Shown: positions 1 to 8,938, counted from the first letter of the stretch. The stretch: DNA of 64,000 bases from Candidatus Finniella inopinata (GCA_945888455.1 CAMCZV010000001.1:42582-106581), one strand, 5' to 3'. Numbers and translations: made by a program. The notes: generated from the letters alone by a model not told the origin.

Positions 1-2
1 CC

Positions 3-290
3 CTATTGTTCCGCATCCATGATCAATTATACAAACGATACTGCACCATCATCCAAAATGGTGGTTTTCTGGGTTCAAACCTATGTAATGCCATTAATCG
101 CCGTTTGCGCGAATGTGGTCAAGAAGTTTTGTGCACCACAGCATCGGGATCTGTACAGGGGCTTTGCCAAGGCATTTCTGAAGCAGGCCGCCTAATCATT
201 GGCTGTGAAAATGGATCAAAGGAACACGATGTGTTAACGCTTTGCATTTTACAAAGAACAGAGTATAGTGGAACTGTAAAGCCGTTGTAG
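3..290 (+). CDS. birA: Biotin--protein ligase C-terminal part (partial, cut by window start)
   Basis: The frame is open from base 3 and ends with TAG at 288-290, so only about 95 C-terminal residues are visible. They fit the end of biotin--[acetyl-CoA carboxylase] ligases: a GF segment, a helix, then GQEVLCTTASGSVQGLCQGI followed by a G-R-L-I-I strand, resembling the small beta-barrel C-terminal domain of the BirA family. The catalytic biotin-binding core would lie outside the window, so the assignment rests on the tail alone. The stop codon sits inside the 5' end of the downstream tRNA-Thr, a ten-base overlap on the same strand. Another protein with a similar barrel is possible. Confidence 0.55.
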   Translation, partial: LLFRIHDQLYKRYCTIIQNGGFLGSNLCNAINRRLRECGQEVLCTTASGSVQGLCQGISEAGRLIIGCENGSKEHDVLTLCILQRTEYSGTVKPL

Positions 291-352
291 CTCAGTGGTA
301 GAGCGTACCCTTGGTAAGGGTGAGGTCGAGAGTCCGATTCTCTCCAGCGGCA
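281..352 (+). tRNA. tRNA-Thr (anticodon GGT)
   Basis: A full cloverleaf is visible: acceptor GCCGTTG pairs with CAGCGGC, the D arm is GCTC/GAGC, the anticodon loop is TTGGTAA giving GGT (reads ACC), and the T arm is GAGAG/CTCTC. Base 352 (A) is the discriminator. CCA is not encoded; the next bases are CATTTTTT, whose T run could help termination. The first ten bases overlap the end of the upstream birA-like frame. Confidence 0.94.
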
Positions 353-509
353 CATTTTTTCAGCATGCATCCTGTTGTTCACAGCAAAAATCATTGCGCA
401 GTGTCATCTATAATACCCCTATTCCACACACCGCTTTTCAAAGAAGTAGATTTTTCGCACATGCTCGATTATGATCAAACCATGATATACCGTTGAATAT
501 TTTGCCCTT

Positions 510-1445
510 ATGAACAGACCCAAACCATCCGAACATTCCAAACATGGTGATTTCAAGGCTTTTCCAGAAACAGATCGACAAAAAATCCTTCGGGAATGGC
601 GTCAATTTGCCCTGTTTTGTCTGATTGCATTAATCGTTCGCTGTCTGCTGATTACCCCTTGTCGTGTACCATCGGGATCCATGTTGCCCACATTGCAAGT
701 GGGTGATTTTCCCATTTTATGGAAAACAACGTATGGCTGGTCCAGATACAGCTTTTTAGGTGGGGGATACATCAACTATTTTTCCGGAAAAATTGGTGGA
801 AAAAACATGCCCAAACGTGGCGATGTGGTGGTGTTTACCTGTCCATATGATACAACTCAGGATTTCATCAAACGTGTGGTGGGATTACCTGGTGATCGCG
901 TGCAAATGATCAAAGGCATATTTCATCTTAATGGCAAGCCCTTACAGTTAAAGCTTAAAGAATCTGATGTAACCCAATATGATGGCAAGCACACGGTCAG
1001 AGGCGACATTTACAGCGCCACATTGCCGACCGAAGGAGGCACCGTCCAGTACGATATTTTTAAACAACACGAATTTGGCCAGCCCGATTTAGACAACGGT
1101 CCAGAATACCAAATTCCGCCTGACCACTTTTTTGTCATTGGGGATAATCCAGATGGTTCCGGGGACAGTCGAGAAATGTGGCGTCTTGGGTTTATCCACA
1201 AAGATTATTTGTTGGGTCGTCCATTGTTTACCTATCTTTCCATCAATCACGAAGACATCTATTGGTCAAAACCGTGGACATGGCTCTTGTTGCCATTCAA
1301 GATTCGTCTGAGTCGTTGTGGTTACCAACGCATTCAACCTGTATTCACCCCTGCCCCCACAGAATCTGAAAATCCCGCCCCTGCCCCTGATGCATCCGAT
1401 CAATCGAATCACGCGTTAAAACAGCCCTCTGAACCCAAAACCTGA
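510..1445 (+). CDS. lepB: Signal peptidase I
   Basis: Membrane serine protease that removes signal peptides from exported pre-proteins at the periplasmic face of the inner membrane. The 311-residue protein has one membrane segment at about residues 32-50, followed by the catalytic serine box PSGSMLPTL (Ser57) and the lysine box FIKRVVGLPGD (Lys121), which form the Ser/Lys dyad. The conserved box near residue 211 reads GDNPDGSGDSR; the family usually has Arg where this has Pro. The C-terminus carries a Pro/Ala-rich tail of about 40 residues that is unusual for the family. Its stop overlaps the start of rnc (ATGCG after TGA), so the two are translationally linked as in many alphaproteobacteria, where era often follows; era is absent here. 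Confidence 0.95.
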   Translation: MNRPKPSEHSKHGDFKAFPETDRQKILREWRQFALFCLIALIVRCLLITPCRVPSGSMLPTLQVGDFPILWKTTYGWSRYSFLGGGYINYFSGKIGGKNMPKRGDVVVFTCPYDTTQDFIKRVVGLPGDRVQMIKGIFHLNGKPLQLKLKESDVTQYDGKHTVRGDIYSATLPTEGGTVQYDIFKQHEFGQPDLDNGPEYQIPPDHFFVIGDNPDGSGDSREMWRLGFIHKDYLLGRPLFTYLSINHEDIYWSKPWTWLLLPFKIRLSRCGYQRIQPVFTPAPTESENPAPAPDASDQSNHALKQPSEPKT

Positions 1446-2161
1446 TGCGAACTCGAATATCCAAACGCGTTTCCGATGGCGCAGCGTTCCAGGCCAGACG
1501 ATCCATTGACTCATTGGAACAGGTTTTGTCTTATACCTTTCAAGATCAGACATTATTGGAAAAAGCATTAACCCACCCCAGTGCTGGTGGGTTACGATTT
1601 CAACGCTTGGAATTTTTAGGCGATCGTGTTTTAGGCCTCGTCATTGCCCACTGGTTGTATGAATTATTTCCCGATGATTTCGAGGGGAATTTAACCAAAC
1701 GCCTGGCCAACATGGTGAATCGAACGGCATTAAACAGAGTGGCCCAATCGTTAAACTTATCCTTTTATATCCTGTCGGATACGGAAATGATGTACCACAG
1801 CCGCGTGATGGCCGATTGTTGCGAGGCATTATTGGGGGCGATTTATTTGGATGCAGGGTTGCAAGCAGCCCAAACCCTGATTCGCAGAATATGGACCCCG
1901 CTGTTGGATGACCATGCCACGTCGCCCGCAACCGACGCCAAATCGGCATTACAAGAATATCTGCAAGGCCTGAAACATCCCCTGCCCCATTATCATTTAA
2001 TGTCTCAATCTGGGCCCAGCCACAGTCCCGTTTTTCACATCCGCCTGGACATCAACAAAACCCAGTCCTTTACGGGCACAGGGCAATCCAAACGTGAAGC
2101 AGAGCAACTGGCCGCATCAGCAGCATTGGATTTTTACGGCGCATCCGACACGTCTGTATAA
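1445..2161 (+). CDS. rnc: Ribonuclease III
   Basis: Double-strand-specific endoribonuclease for rRNA and mRNA processing. The 238 residues comprise the RNase III domain, with signature LEFLGDRVLGL (metal ligand Asp60) and second metal-binding box ADCCEALLGA (Asp124 and Glu127), followed by a C-terminal double-stranded RNA-binding domain from about residue 160 (segment SALQEYLQG onward). All catalytic acids are present. It starts at the stop codon of lepB and should be co-transcribed with it. The GTPase gene era, which commonly completes this operon in alphaproteobacteria, is replaced by an unrelated lipoprotein gene. Confidence 0.95.
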   Translation: MRTRISKRVSDGAAFQARRSIDSLEQVLSYTFQDQTLLEKALTHPSAGGLRFQRLEFLGDRVLGLVIAHWLYELFPDDFEGNLTKRLANMVNRTALNRVAQSLNLSFYILSDTEMMYHSRVMADCCEALLGAIYLDAGLQAAQTLIRRIWTPLLDDHATSPATDAKSALQEYLQGLKHPLPHYHLMSQSGPSHSPVFHIRLDINKTQSFTGTGQSKREAEQLAASAALDFYGASDTSV

Positions 2162-2190
2162 GATGGGCTAATCCGTACAGGGAAGAATAT

Positions 2191-3192
2191 ATGCTTACTG
2201 GCTCGTGTAACCCAGGCAGATGCATGCATGCCATAATGCATCTGATATTGATGCTTGCCGCATCCGGTTGCGCACAACGCCCAGGCTCCCTTGTGCTCCC
2301 CGCCAAAACTCAAAAAACAGGTCCATCAGGATTGCCCAAGACAGGCGCACAACAGGCTCTCTACCCCCAGCTGCAGGTGTACTCTGATGAATTAGAATCG
2401 GATTTTCTGGAACAAAATGGGTTAAATTCACCCTATGGAGCGTTATTTTCTGCGTCAGGCCATCCATTGCTGTATATCGCCGCCAATCATACAAGCGATC
2501 CAAAATCTGAAACCTATGGGTGGATTAATCGGGCGTTTGCCCAATATCAACCAGACTTTGTCATCATCGAAGGCATGGCGGGCGCAGAATCACCCAAAAC
2601 ATTGATGGCGTATATCCAAAATCTGTCCCCATCAGCATGCCCTGAAAATCTTTATGCCGCGCGCTGTGCCATCAAAAATCAGGTGCCGTTTATGGGCGCG
2701 GAACCAACCGAAGATGCCGTTTTGAATGCACTTTTGGCCACAAAATACACCAAAAAAGACCTTGATTTCCTGTATGTTGTTCAACAAGTTGGATATTATT
2801 ATCGATGTTGCAGCCGATTCAAATCGCTGAATGATCTGCCCACCGTGTTTGCTTTGTGCGTACAAGATCTGAAAAAACCAGGACTACGCTTGACCGGTTT
2901 TAAACAGTGGTATGAACAAGGATTGGGCACGACACTGTCCTATCACACCCTAATGGATCCCAATCATTGCGCACCCCTTAGACATGGAACGCCGTTACAG
3001 CAATTGGCCAGTACAGTCAGTGTAATCCGCGATCAACATATCCTTTCTGTCATCCTGAAGGCCATGAAAACACACAAAAAAGTTCTGGTTGTTTATGGTC
3101 ACAGTCATTTTGTCACCAAAAAAGATGTTTTATGTGTTCATTTTGGTAAACCACGCTATGTCACGCTACAAACAGATTCTGTATCATCCTGA
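2191..3192 (+). CDS. Putative lipoprotein, TraB/ChaN (Tiki-superfamily)-like
   Basis: The 333-residue product begins with a hydrophobic stretch ending in LAASGC, a slightly atypical lipobox, so it is probably a lipoprotein. The start at 2191 has AGGGAAG six bases upstream. The body has spaced motifs ANHTS (about residue 92), VIIEGMAG (about 125) and VVYGHSHF near the C-terminus. This pattern of a histidine-bearing strand, a glutamate-bearing strand and a late GH/H motif recalls the Tiki/TraB/ChaN superfamily and, more distantly, erythromycin-esterase-like proteins. The similarity is by motif only and the substrate is unknown. It follows rnc by 29 bases in the same direction and may be part of that transcript. 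Confidence 0.42.
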   Translation: MLTGSCNPGRCMHAIMHLILMLAASGCAQRPGSLVLPAKTQKTGPSGLPKTGAQQALYPQLQVYSDELESDFLEQNGLNSPYGALFSASGHPLLYIAANHTSDPKSETYGWINRAFAQYQPDFVIIEGMAGAESPKTLMAYIQNLSPSACPENLYAARCAIKNQVPFMGAEPTEDAVLNALLATKYTKKDLDFLYVVQQVGYYYRCCSRFKSLNDLPTVFALCVQDLKKPGLRLTGFKQWYEQGLGTTLSYHTLMDPNHCAPLRHGTPLQQLASTVSVIRDQHILSVILKAMKTHKKVLVVYGHSHFVTKKDVLCVHFGKPRYVTLQTDSVSS

Positions 3193-3218
3193 TAAGGCAC
3201 CCCAACAATGCACACCCC

Positions 3219-3815
3219 ATGAGCACGATTATTCTATTGAATGGATGTGGTTCTAGCGGAAAAACGTCTATCGCAAAGGCCATTCAGCATGTCAGCCCAG
3301 ACCTTTGGCTGACATTCGGTATTGATACATTCATTGATATGATTCCAGCGGACAGACAAGATGCTTGTTTTACAATGATTCCTGGGGCAAACGAACGCGG
3401 CCCCACCATGCATGTGGCATCGGGTCCAGAGGGTGGAAAGCTGTTTAGAGGTATGCCACAATTTGCGGAAATGCTGGCATCACACGGAAACAATGTGATC
3501 ATTGACGAGGTATTGTTGGACCAAAAAGCCTTAAAAGGCTATGCCCAGCATTTGCGGTCTTATACCGTGTATTACATCGGCATTTTTTGCGATCTGGCTG
3601 TGATGCAAGAGCGCGAGAGGTTAAGAGGTGATCGCTGTATTGGGTTATCCAACGATCAAATGGATCGTGTCCATCGCGGGGTTTTGGGTGCTTATGACTT
3701 TACGGTGGATACAACGGTCGTTTGTCCTGTTACAGCGGCCCGTTGGATACTCCAATTCGTGAATGCCAATCCTGCACCACAATCCTTAAGGTCTCTTGGG
3801 GTTTTGATGGTTTGA
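3219..3815 (+). CDS. Chloramphenicol phosphotransferase-like P-loop kinase
   Basis: A 198-residue P-loop kinase. The Walker A loop GCGSSGKTS is at residues 9-17, and FGIDTFIDMIP follows at about 33-43, where Asp36 aligns with the catalytic aspartate of chloramphenicol 3-O-phosphotransferase and related zeta-toxin-like kinases. A lid-type basic segment, RERLRGDR, occurs near residue 130. Members of this family phosphorylate small molecules; only a few are proven resistance enzymes, so the substrate here is open. It sits 26 bases after the lipoprotein gene and ahead of a NUDIX hydrolase, suggesting a small accessory transcript. The start ATG is followed at once by the first beta strand, as is usual for the family. 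Confidence 0.68.
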   Translation: MSTIILLNGCGSSGKTSIAKAIQHVSPDLWLTFGIDTFIDMIPADRQDACFTMIPGANERGPTMHVASGPEGGKLFRGMPQFAEMLASHGNNVIIDEVLLDQKALKGYAQHLRSYTVYYIGIFCDLAVMQERERLRGDRCIGLSNDQMDRVHRGVLGAYDFTVDTTVVCPVTAARWILQFVNANPAPQSLRSLGVLMV

Positions 3816-3869
3816 TTAAAGGGGCGCCCACGCAACATCGCAACGGAACACATAAACAAGGAAAAAACC

Positions 3870-4376
3870 ATGAATAAGAAGGGCATTCATGTGCTCAGCA
3901 GAGGCGTCATCGTGGATCAAGGGCATATTCTGCTCGCCTATGATCCAAGGCCTCATCCCTTTCATTATTATGAATTAAATCGTCATTTTTATGACCTTCC
4001 TGGTGGGCATATCGAATTTCAAGAATCTGCGGAAAATGCCCTGATTCGCGAGATCAAAGAAGAGACAGGATTGGACGCAGAAATCGAACAATTCTTGGGA
4101 ATCATCGAGCATGCGTGGTCTTTTCCAGGCGATGAGATCTGTTGTCATACCCATGAAATAAATATGATTTTCAAAATCTGTATGACAAGTCTGTCTTTTG
4201 GGGATATGATCCCTCAAAAAGAGGAACACGTTGCATTTCAATGGATGCCCCTTGCCCGTCTGCAGGCCATGGATCTGCGCCCCTTGCCCCTGCTTTCTGC
4301 CTTGCCCCACTGGTTAGCAGGCACGGATCACCGTGTGTTTTACAGCACCATAAAACATGAACTCAAACCCGATTAA
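3870..4376 (+). CDS. NUDIX hydrolase
   Basis: The 168-residue protein carries a complete NUDIX box: Gly46, five residues, Glu52, seven residues, then REIKEETGL at 60-68, giving all metal-binding glutamates. Enzymes of this family hydrolyse nucleoside diphosphates linked to other groups; the substrate cannot be read from the sequence. Inserts around residues 25-40 (DPRPHPFHYYELNRHF) and near 100 are compatible with an ADP-ribose or nucleotide-sugar class but are not diagnostic. GGAAAAAACC precedes the ATG. The gene converges with fabF, and the two stop codons share the palindrome TTAA at 4373-4376. Confidence 0.85.
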   Translation: MNKKGIHVLSRGVIVDQGHILLAYDPRPHPFHYYELNRHFYDLPGGHIEFQESAENALIREIKEETGLDAEIEQFLGIIEHAWSFPGDEICCHTHEINMIFKICMTSLSFGDMIPQKEEHVAFQWMPLARLQAMDLRPLPLLSALPHWLAGTDHRVFYSTIKHELKPD

Positions 4377-5689
4377 TCCAAAAAACTGGAAAAGACCAAA
4401 CTGGCGTTTGTGCCACCAAATCCAAAGGAATTGGATACGGCATATTTTAAACCTTTGACCGATTCTGCCTCTGGCCCCACCAAATGCAAAAATGTGGATT
4501 CTGGATTGTGTAAATTTAAAGTGGGAGGCAAAATCTGATCCTGCAGGGCCTTTAGCGTAAAAATAGCCTCTACAGCGCCTGCGGCACCCAACAAATGACC
4601 AATGGCTGATTTTGTCGATGAAATTTTTGTTCCACTGGGGAAAATGCGCTCCATGGCACGCAATTCTGCCAAATCTCCTGGTGGCGTTGATGTGGCATGG
4701 GCATTAATGTATCCAATATCTTCTGGACGACATCCTGCATCGTTTAATGCCATGGTGATGGCTGAAAATGCACCATCGCCACCCTCTGGGGGTGAAGCCA
4801 TATGAAAGGCATCGGCCGACAAGCCATAGCCCAAAATTTCGCCATAAATTTTAGCATTTCTTGAGAGCGCATGCTCCAGTGTTTCTAAAATCAGTACACC
4901 TGCGCCCTCACCAATGACAAAACCATCACGATCCTTGTCCCAAGGGCGAGAGGCTTGCTCTGGGCAATCGTTTCGTTTTCTGGATAAAGCCTGCATGGCA
5001 TCAAAACCACCAACGGCCAGAGGACAAATGGCAGCTTCACACCCCCCTGTTACCATCACGTCTGCTTTACCACAGCGCAAGGCGTTGATGGATTCGCCTA
5101 TGGCATGAGATCCAGAAGAACACGCCGTTACCACAGAAATATTGGGCCCACGGATGCCATGGGCAATGGATACATGTCCGGCGGATAAATTAATCAAAGC
5201 CGATGGTACGAAAAACGGACTGATGCGAGAACCGGCCGTAAACCGATCCGCTTCTGCCTCGATTTCAGGCAATCCACCGATTCCAGAACCTAAAATTACA
5301 CCGGTACGCACGCTTTTTTCTATACTTTCACTTGGATCCCAACCGGCATCTTCCAGCGCTTCTCCTGCGGCCACCAGGGCCCATCGAATAAAGCGGCCCA
5401 TTTTGCGTATATTCTTTTGCAAATAGTCTGATGGCTGATAAGACCCTTCGGGTATTTCACCCGCAATCTGAGACTTAAACTGTTCTCTCTTATCATACAG
5501 GGCAATGGGACGAATGCCGCTTTGTCCAGCAATAATCCGATCCCAAACCGTGTTAACGCCACATCCCAAAGGTGTCACCAAACCCATACCCGTGACCACA
5601 ATACGGCGACGTGCGGGGAGAAACGGGCTTTCAAGCATCCCAGGATGCAAAGACCAAGAATCTTGAGGAATATGAGCGTGATTTGTCAT
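4373..5689 (-). CDS. fabF: 3-oxoacyl-[acyl-carrier-protein] synthase II
   Basis: Condensing enzyme that extends acyl-ACP by two carbons with malonyl-ACP in type II fatty-acid synthesis. The 438 residues form a complete thiolase fold with the Cys-His-His triad: Cys190 in VVTACSSGSHAIG, His331 in INAHATSTPPGD and His365 in SAIGHLLGAAG. About 25 extra N-terminal residues precede the usual RRIVVTGMGLVTPLG start of the family; an internal start cannot be excluded. The gene lies directly after acpP, whose stop overlaps the fabF start, the usual acpP-fabF order. It converges with the NUDIX gene. Confidence 0.95.
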   Translation of the reverse strand: MTNHAHIPQDSWSLHPGMLESPFLPARRRIVVTGMGLVTPLGCGVNTVWDRIIAGQSGIRPIALYDKREQFKSQIAGEIPEGSYQPSDYLQKNIRKMGRFIRWALVAAGEALEDAGWDPSESIEKSVRTGVILGSGIGGLPEIEAEADRFTAGSRISPFFVPSALINLSAGHVSIAHGIRGPNISVVTACSSGSHAIGESINALRCGKADVMVTGGCEAAICPLAVGGFDAMQALSRKRNDCPEQASRPWDKDRDGFVIGEGAGVLILETLEHALSRNAKIYGEILGYGLSADAFHMASPPEGGDGAFSAITMALNDAGCRPEDIGYINAHATSTPPGDLAELRAMERIFPSGTKISSTKSAIGHLLGAAGAVEAIFTLKALQDQILPPTLNLHNPESTFLHLVGPEAESVKGLKYAVSNSFGFGGTNASLVFSSFLD

Positions 5690-5964
5690 TATACAGCTGT
5701 GTTTGAATGAGCCAATGTGCGATCAACGTGCGCCTGTAAATGATTGACGGCATCCCCAACGGTACGAATTTTTTCAGCTTCTGAATCTGGGATTTCGCAC
5801 TTAAATTCTTCTTCCAATGCCATGATAAGTTCTACGATATCCAGACTGTCTGCCTCTAAATCTTCTGCAAACCGGGCCTCATCAACCACTTTTTCCTCCG
5901 AAACACGCAAATTTTCCATTACGATTTTTTTGACGCGCTCGGACGTACTTTGAACAGAACTCAT
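5689..5964 (-). CDS. acpP: Acyl carrier protein
   Basis: Small acidic four-helix carrier of growing acyl chains, 91 residues. The phosphopantetheine attachment serine is Ser40 in the motif [11 protein letters not shown]. The C-terminus is about ten residues longer than a typical ACP (tail ending HSNTAV). It is immediately upstream of fabF with overlapping stop and start, and is transcribed divergently from the DevC-like gene across a 175-base AT-rich gap that must hold promoters for both; I could not pick out a clear -35/-10 pair. Confidence 0.95.
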   Translation of the reverse strand: MSSVQSTSERVKKIVMENLRVSEEKVVDEARFAEDLEADSLDIVELIMALEEEFKCEIPDSEAEKIRTVGDAVNHLQAHVDRTLAHSNTAV

Positions 5965-6139
5965 TTTTATGATTCATTATGTTTAGATGTCCCTACTATT
6001 TATCACATTTTAAAAAGTTTGGCTAGCGCCCTTTTCAGATGGACAAAGCATTCGTTTGCCCTTACACTGAAAGCATAGGTTTTTTTAGGGAAAAAAGCCT
6101 TAAAAAAGGTTTCTCACCCCAAGCGCAATCTCATATCCT

Positions 6140-7300
6140 ATGTCTTTTTACTTTGCATGCCGATTGGCTTATCGCCAATTGTTTTACGAGCGTTCAAAAA
6201 CGCTAACGGCCTTGTTCGGCGTCATGTTTGCTTGCGTACTGGTTTTTATGCAGTTGGGATTTAGAGACTCTCTATTCCGCAGTGCTGCCAATTTGCCCCG
6301 ATGCCTTCAAGGCGATTTATTCGTGATGCACAATCAAACCAATGCCATATTGCAAGGACACCCCTTTGAAAAAACCTATTTGGCTCGATTGTATGGACAT
6401 CCAAACGTGGCCACGTTTTCCCCCGTCTTATTATCCTCTGGAAAATGGAAAAACCCCCTGACCAATGAGATTGCAACCATTCTGATTGTTGGCATTAATC
6501 CAAAGGATTCAGTCATTGCTGGACTGGAACAATCCCCATCCGTTGGACTGTTAAACATGAGGAATACCTTGATTTTTGATGCATTATCCAAACCTGAATT
6601 TGGTCCTGTTTCTGATCTACTGGAGAAAAATGGCCCATTGGACATAGAAATTAACCAGGTTCATGCCAGAGCCATCGGCACCTTTAAAATGGGAGCATCC
6701 TTTGCCGCAACGGGTAACAGCATCGTCAGCCATTCAACCTTTTACAATCTATTTCCCGGCACATCTAAAACCATTGCGCACATCGGGGTATTAACGGTGA
6801 AAAAGGGGGCTGATATTGCCCAAACACAAAAAGAATTAACCCAGCTGCTTTCCCCCATGATTCGGATTTTACAGTATGATCAATTGATCGAGCACGAGGA
6901 AAATTATTGGAGAAAACGCACATCCATTGGCTTTACCTTTGGTATGGGGGTCGCCATTGGATTGATTGTCGGCATGGTCATTGTGTACCAAATTCTCTTC
7001 ACCGATGTCAAAAATCGCATTGCCGAATACGCGACCTTGCGTGCCATGGGCTATTCACAACGGTACCTGGGTTATGTGGTGATTTCATCAGCCCTCTGGT
7101 TGGCCATTTTGGGTTTTATACCTGGGGTTTTGGCCGCCAAAGGATTGTATTGTTTAACGGTATCGGTGACAAAATTACCCATGCTGTTACCCTTGCACAC
7201 CATTATTTCGGTCTGGTGTCTGATTTTTACCATGTGTGCTGTGGCGGGATTGTTGGCCGTACGACAATTAAAAAGCACAGATCCAGCCGGACTATTTTAA
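6140..7300 (+). CDS. DevC-type ABC exporter permease
   Basis: A 386-residue inner-membrane protein with the MacB/FtsX-like layout: an N-terminal membrane segment at about residues 21-41, a large periplasmic domain (about 45-265), then three membrane segments toward the C-terminus, the first being FTFGMGVAIGLIVGMVIVYQ. The segment RIAEYATLRAMGYS between membrane segments is the cytosolic coupling region typical of this superfamily. The sequence best fits the DevC branch, which in cyanobacteria works with a DevA ATPase and a DevB fusion protein. Neither partner is adjacent, so it must borrow partners encoded elsewhere. A small lipoprotein gene follows by four bases. The exported substrate is unknown. 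Confidence 0.82.
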   Translation: MSFYFACRLAYRQLFYERSKTLTALFGVMFACVLVFMQLGFRDSLFRSAANLPRCLQGDLFVMHNQTNAILQGHPFEKTYLARLYGHPNVATFSPVLLSSGKWKNPLTNEIATILIVGINPKDSVIAGLEQSPSVGLLNMRNTLIFDALSKPEFGPVSDLLEKNGPLDIEINQVHARAIGTFKMGASFAATGNSIVSHSTFYNLFPGTSKTIAHIGVLTVKKGADIAQTQKELTQLLSPMIRILQYDQLIEHEENYWRKRTSIGFTFGMGVAIGLIVGMVIVYQILFTDVKNRIAEYATLRAMGYSQRYLGYVVISSALWLAILGFIPGVLAAKGLYCLTVSVTKLPMLLPLHTIISVWCLIFTMCAVAGLLAVRQLKSTDPAGLF

Positions 7301-7304
7301 TCCA

Positions 7305-7586
7305 ATGAACCAGGCCAACTCTGTGCAAAATCTTGTTTCAAGGGGCCTGATGATGCTGATGACCCTAGGCCTGTCTGCCTGTCAACTGGGCAGTCAATGG
7401 CGGGGAAAACATCATCTTGTTAAAAACAAATATATCCCTCTGCGGACCAGCCCTTATGCCTGCTCCAAGTGTCAAAAAAGTTTAGAAAAAACCTTGATTT
7501 CCGAATATGAACACACCAGGGCTGGACTCTCGGCTGAAAAACAAGAACTGGGGGATTTTGGTCCCCAGGATGATTTCTTGCATTAA
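7305..7586 (+). CDS. Small putative lipoprotein with a CxxC motif
   Basis: Unrecognised 93-residue protein. Residues 12-26 are hydrophobic and end in the lipobox LSAC, so the mature protein should be a lipid-anchored peptide of about 68 residues. It contains one CxxC pair (ACSKCQK) and is otherwise hydrophilic. The gene starts four bases after the DevC-like permease and probably belongs to the same transcript, which suggests a role with that exporter, but this is inference from position. It converges with the aminotransferase gene; the stop codons share the TTAA palindrome at 7583-7586. Confidence 0.5.
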   Translation: MNQANSVQNLVSRGLMMLMTLGLSACQLGSQWRGKHHLVKNKYIPLRTSPYACSKCQKSLEKTLISEYEHTRAGLSAEKQELGDFGPQDDFLH

Positions 7587-8782
7587 GAAGATGGCGTTTG
7601 TGTGGCCCAGTTTTGTAAACGCTCTGTGGCTTTATGCAAACGATCTTCACTGGTGGCATAAGAAAAACGCATATATCCCGGCAAACCAAATTCTGTTCCT
7701 GGCACACCACTGACATGAGCGTGTTTTAACATTGCTTGGCCCAAGTCTAAATCCGATTGTACCCCTTTTTGTTTCATCATATCCAAAACATTGGCATACA
7801 CATAAAATGCCCCAGCAGGGGATTGTACCGGCATGATGTCTTGTAAACCTTGGACCAAAATATCCCGTCTTTTTTCAAAAATCTCTTTTCGCTGTTGTAA
7901 AAAACTTTGGGATTGTGGATTGTTCAGGGCTTCTATGGCTGCCCACTGGGCGATACAGCTTGCCCCAGACGTACTGTGAGACTGCAAGCGGGTCATACCT
8001 GAAATAATGGCTGCAGGACCAACCCCATACCCCACACGCCATCCCGTCATGGAAAAGGATTTGGATAATCCATTGACCACCAACGTCCGATCTTTTAGGG
8101 TGGGTTCTATTTCCAACAGGGTCGTAAAATGATACGGATCATAGACCAAATGTTCGTAAATATCATCACAAATAATGAATAGGTCTGGATGTTCCAGTAA
8201 CACATCGGCCAAATCACGCCATTCCGTTGGTGTATACACCGCACCTGTGGGATTACTGGGAGAATTCAAGAAAATTCCCCTGGTTTTGGGACCAATGTTG
8301 GCACGCAATCGTTCAGCCGACAGCTTAAATCCATCGTGCTCTGGACATCCCACAATCACAGGGGTTGCGCCAGACATTTCCACCATGGTGGGGTACGATA
8401 CCCAATAGGGGGCCGGCACGATGACCTCATTGCCCGACTGGAACAAAACCATGCAGGAATTAAACAATACTTGCTTTGCTCCATTTCCAACAATGACCTG
8501 GCTGGGCTGGTATCCCAATAGATGATTTTCTCGGACCAATTTATCCACCACCGCCTGCCTTAATTCAGGCAACCCCGCAATGGGCGTATACTCATGTTCT
8601 CCGCGGATAATGGCATCCATGGCGGCTGTACGCACCCATTCTGGAACGGGTAAATCGGGTTCGCCAACACTGAGATTAATGACCTCTATACCTTGTTTGG
8701 CCAAGTGATTGGCTTGTTCCGACATTGCAAGCGTGGGAGAAGACGGAATACATTTTACAAAATGATTTAAAAAGTCATTCAT
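7583..8782 (-). CDS. aspC: Class I pyridoxal-phosphate aminotransferase (aspartate aminotransferase)
   Basis: A 399-residue fold-type I aminotransferase, probably interconverting aspartate/2-oxoglutarate and oxaloacetate/glutamate. The PLP lysine is Lys241 in NGLSKSFSMTGWRVGY, the cofactor-binding Asp is in ICDDIYEHLVYD (about 205), and the SNPTG loop is at about 176-180. The C-terminal substrate arginine occurs in GYMRFSYATS. This is the type common in alphaproteobacteria, where some members also accept prephenate or aromatic substrates. It is transcribed alone and diverges from dusB across 156 bases. Confidence 0.92.
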   Translation of the reverse strand: MNDFLNHFVKCIPSSPTLAMSEQANHLAKQGIEVINLSVGEPDLPVPEWVRTAAMDAIIRGEHEYTPIAGLPELRQAVVDKLVRENHLLGYQPSQVIVGNGAKQVLFNSCMVLFQSGNEVIVPAPYWVSYPTMVEMSGATPVIVGCPEHDGFKLSAERLRANIGPKTRGIFLNSPSNPTGAVYTPTEWRDLADVLLEHPDLFIICDDIYEHLVYDPYHFTTLLEIEPTLKDRTLVVNGLSKSFSMTGWRVGYGVGPAAIISGMTRLQSHSTSGASCIAQWAAIEALNNPQSQSFLQQRKEIFEKRRDILVQGLQDIMPVQSPAGAFYVYANVLDMMKQKGVQSDLDLGQAMLKHAHVSGVPGTEFGLPGYMRFSYATSEDRLHKATERLQNWATQTPSS

Positions 8783-8938
8783 GGATCGTATCTTTTTTCA
8801 TTTATGAATCAACAGAATATCAAAATAATGCAATGATCGTTAGCCATTAGCTGCGATATTTTCTGATTATCCTTTCTTGCCAAAGAAGGAAATAGCCTTT
8901 TTAATAGAGGTATATGGAATTTTAATCTGATCTGTTTT

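Noticed and set aside
1192-1200. A perfect DnaA box TTATCCACA
   Set aside because: Single copy inside lepB codons (FIHK region), most likely chance; no cluster or AT-rich context.
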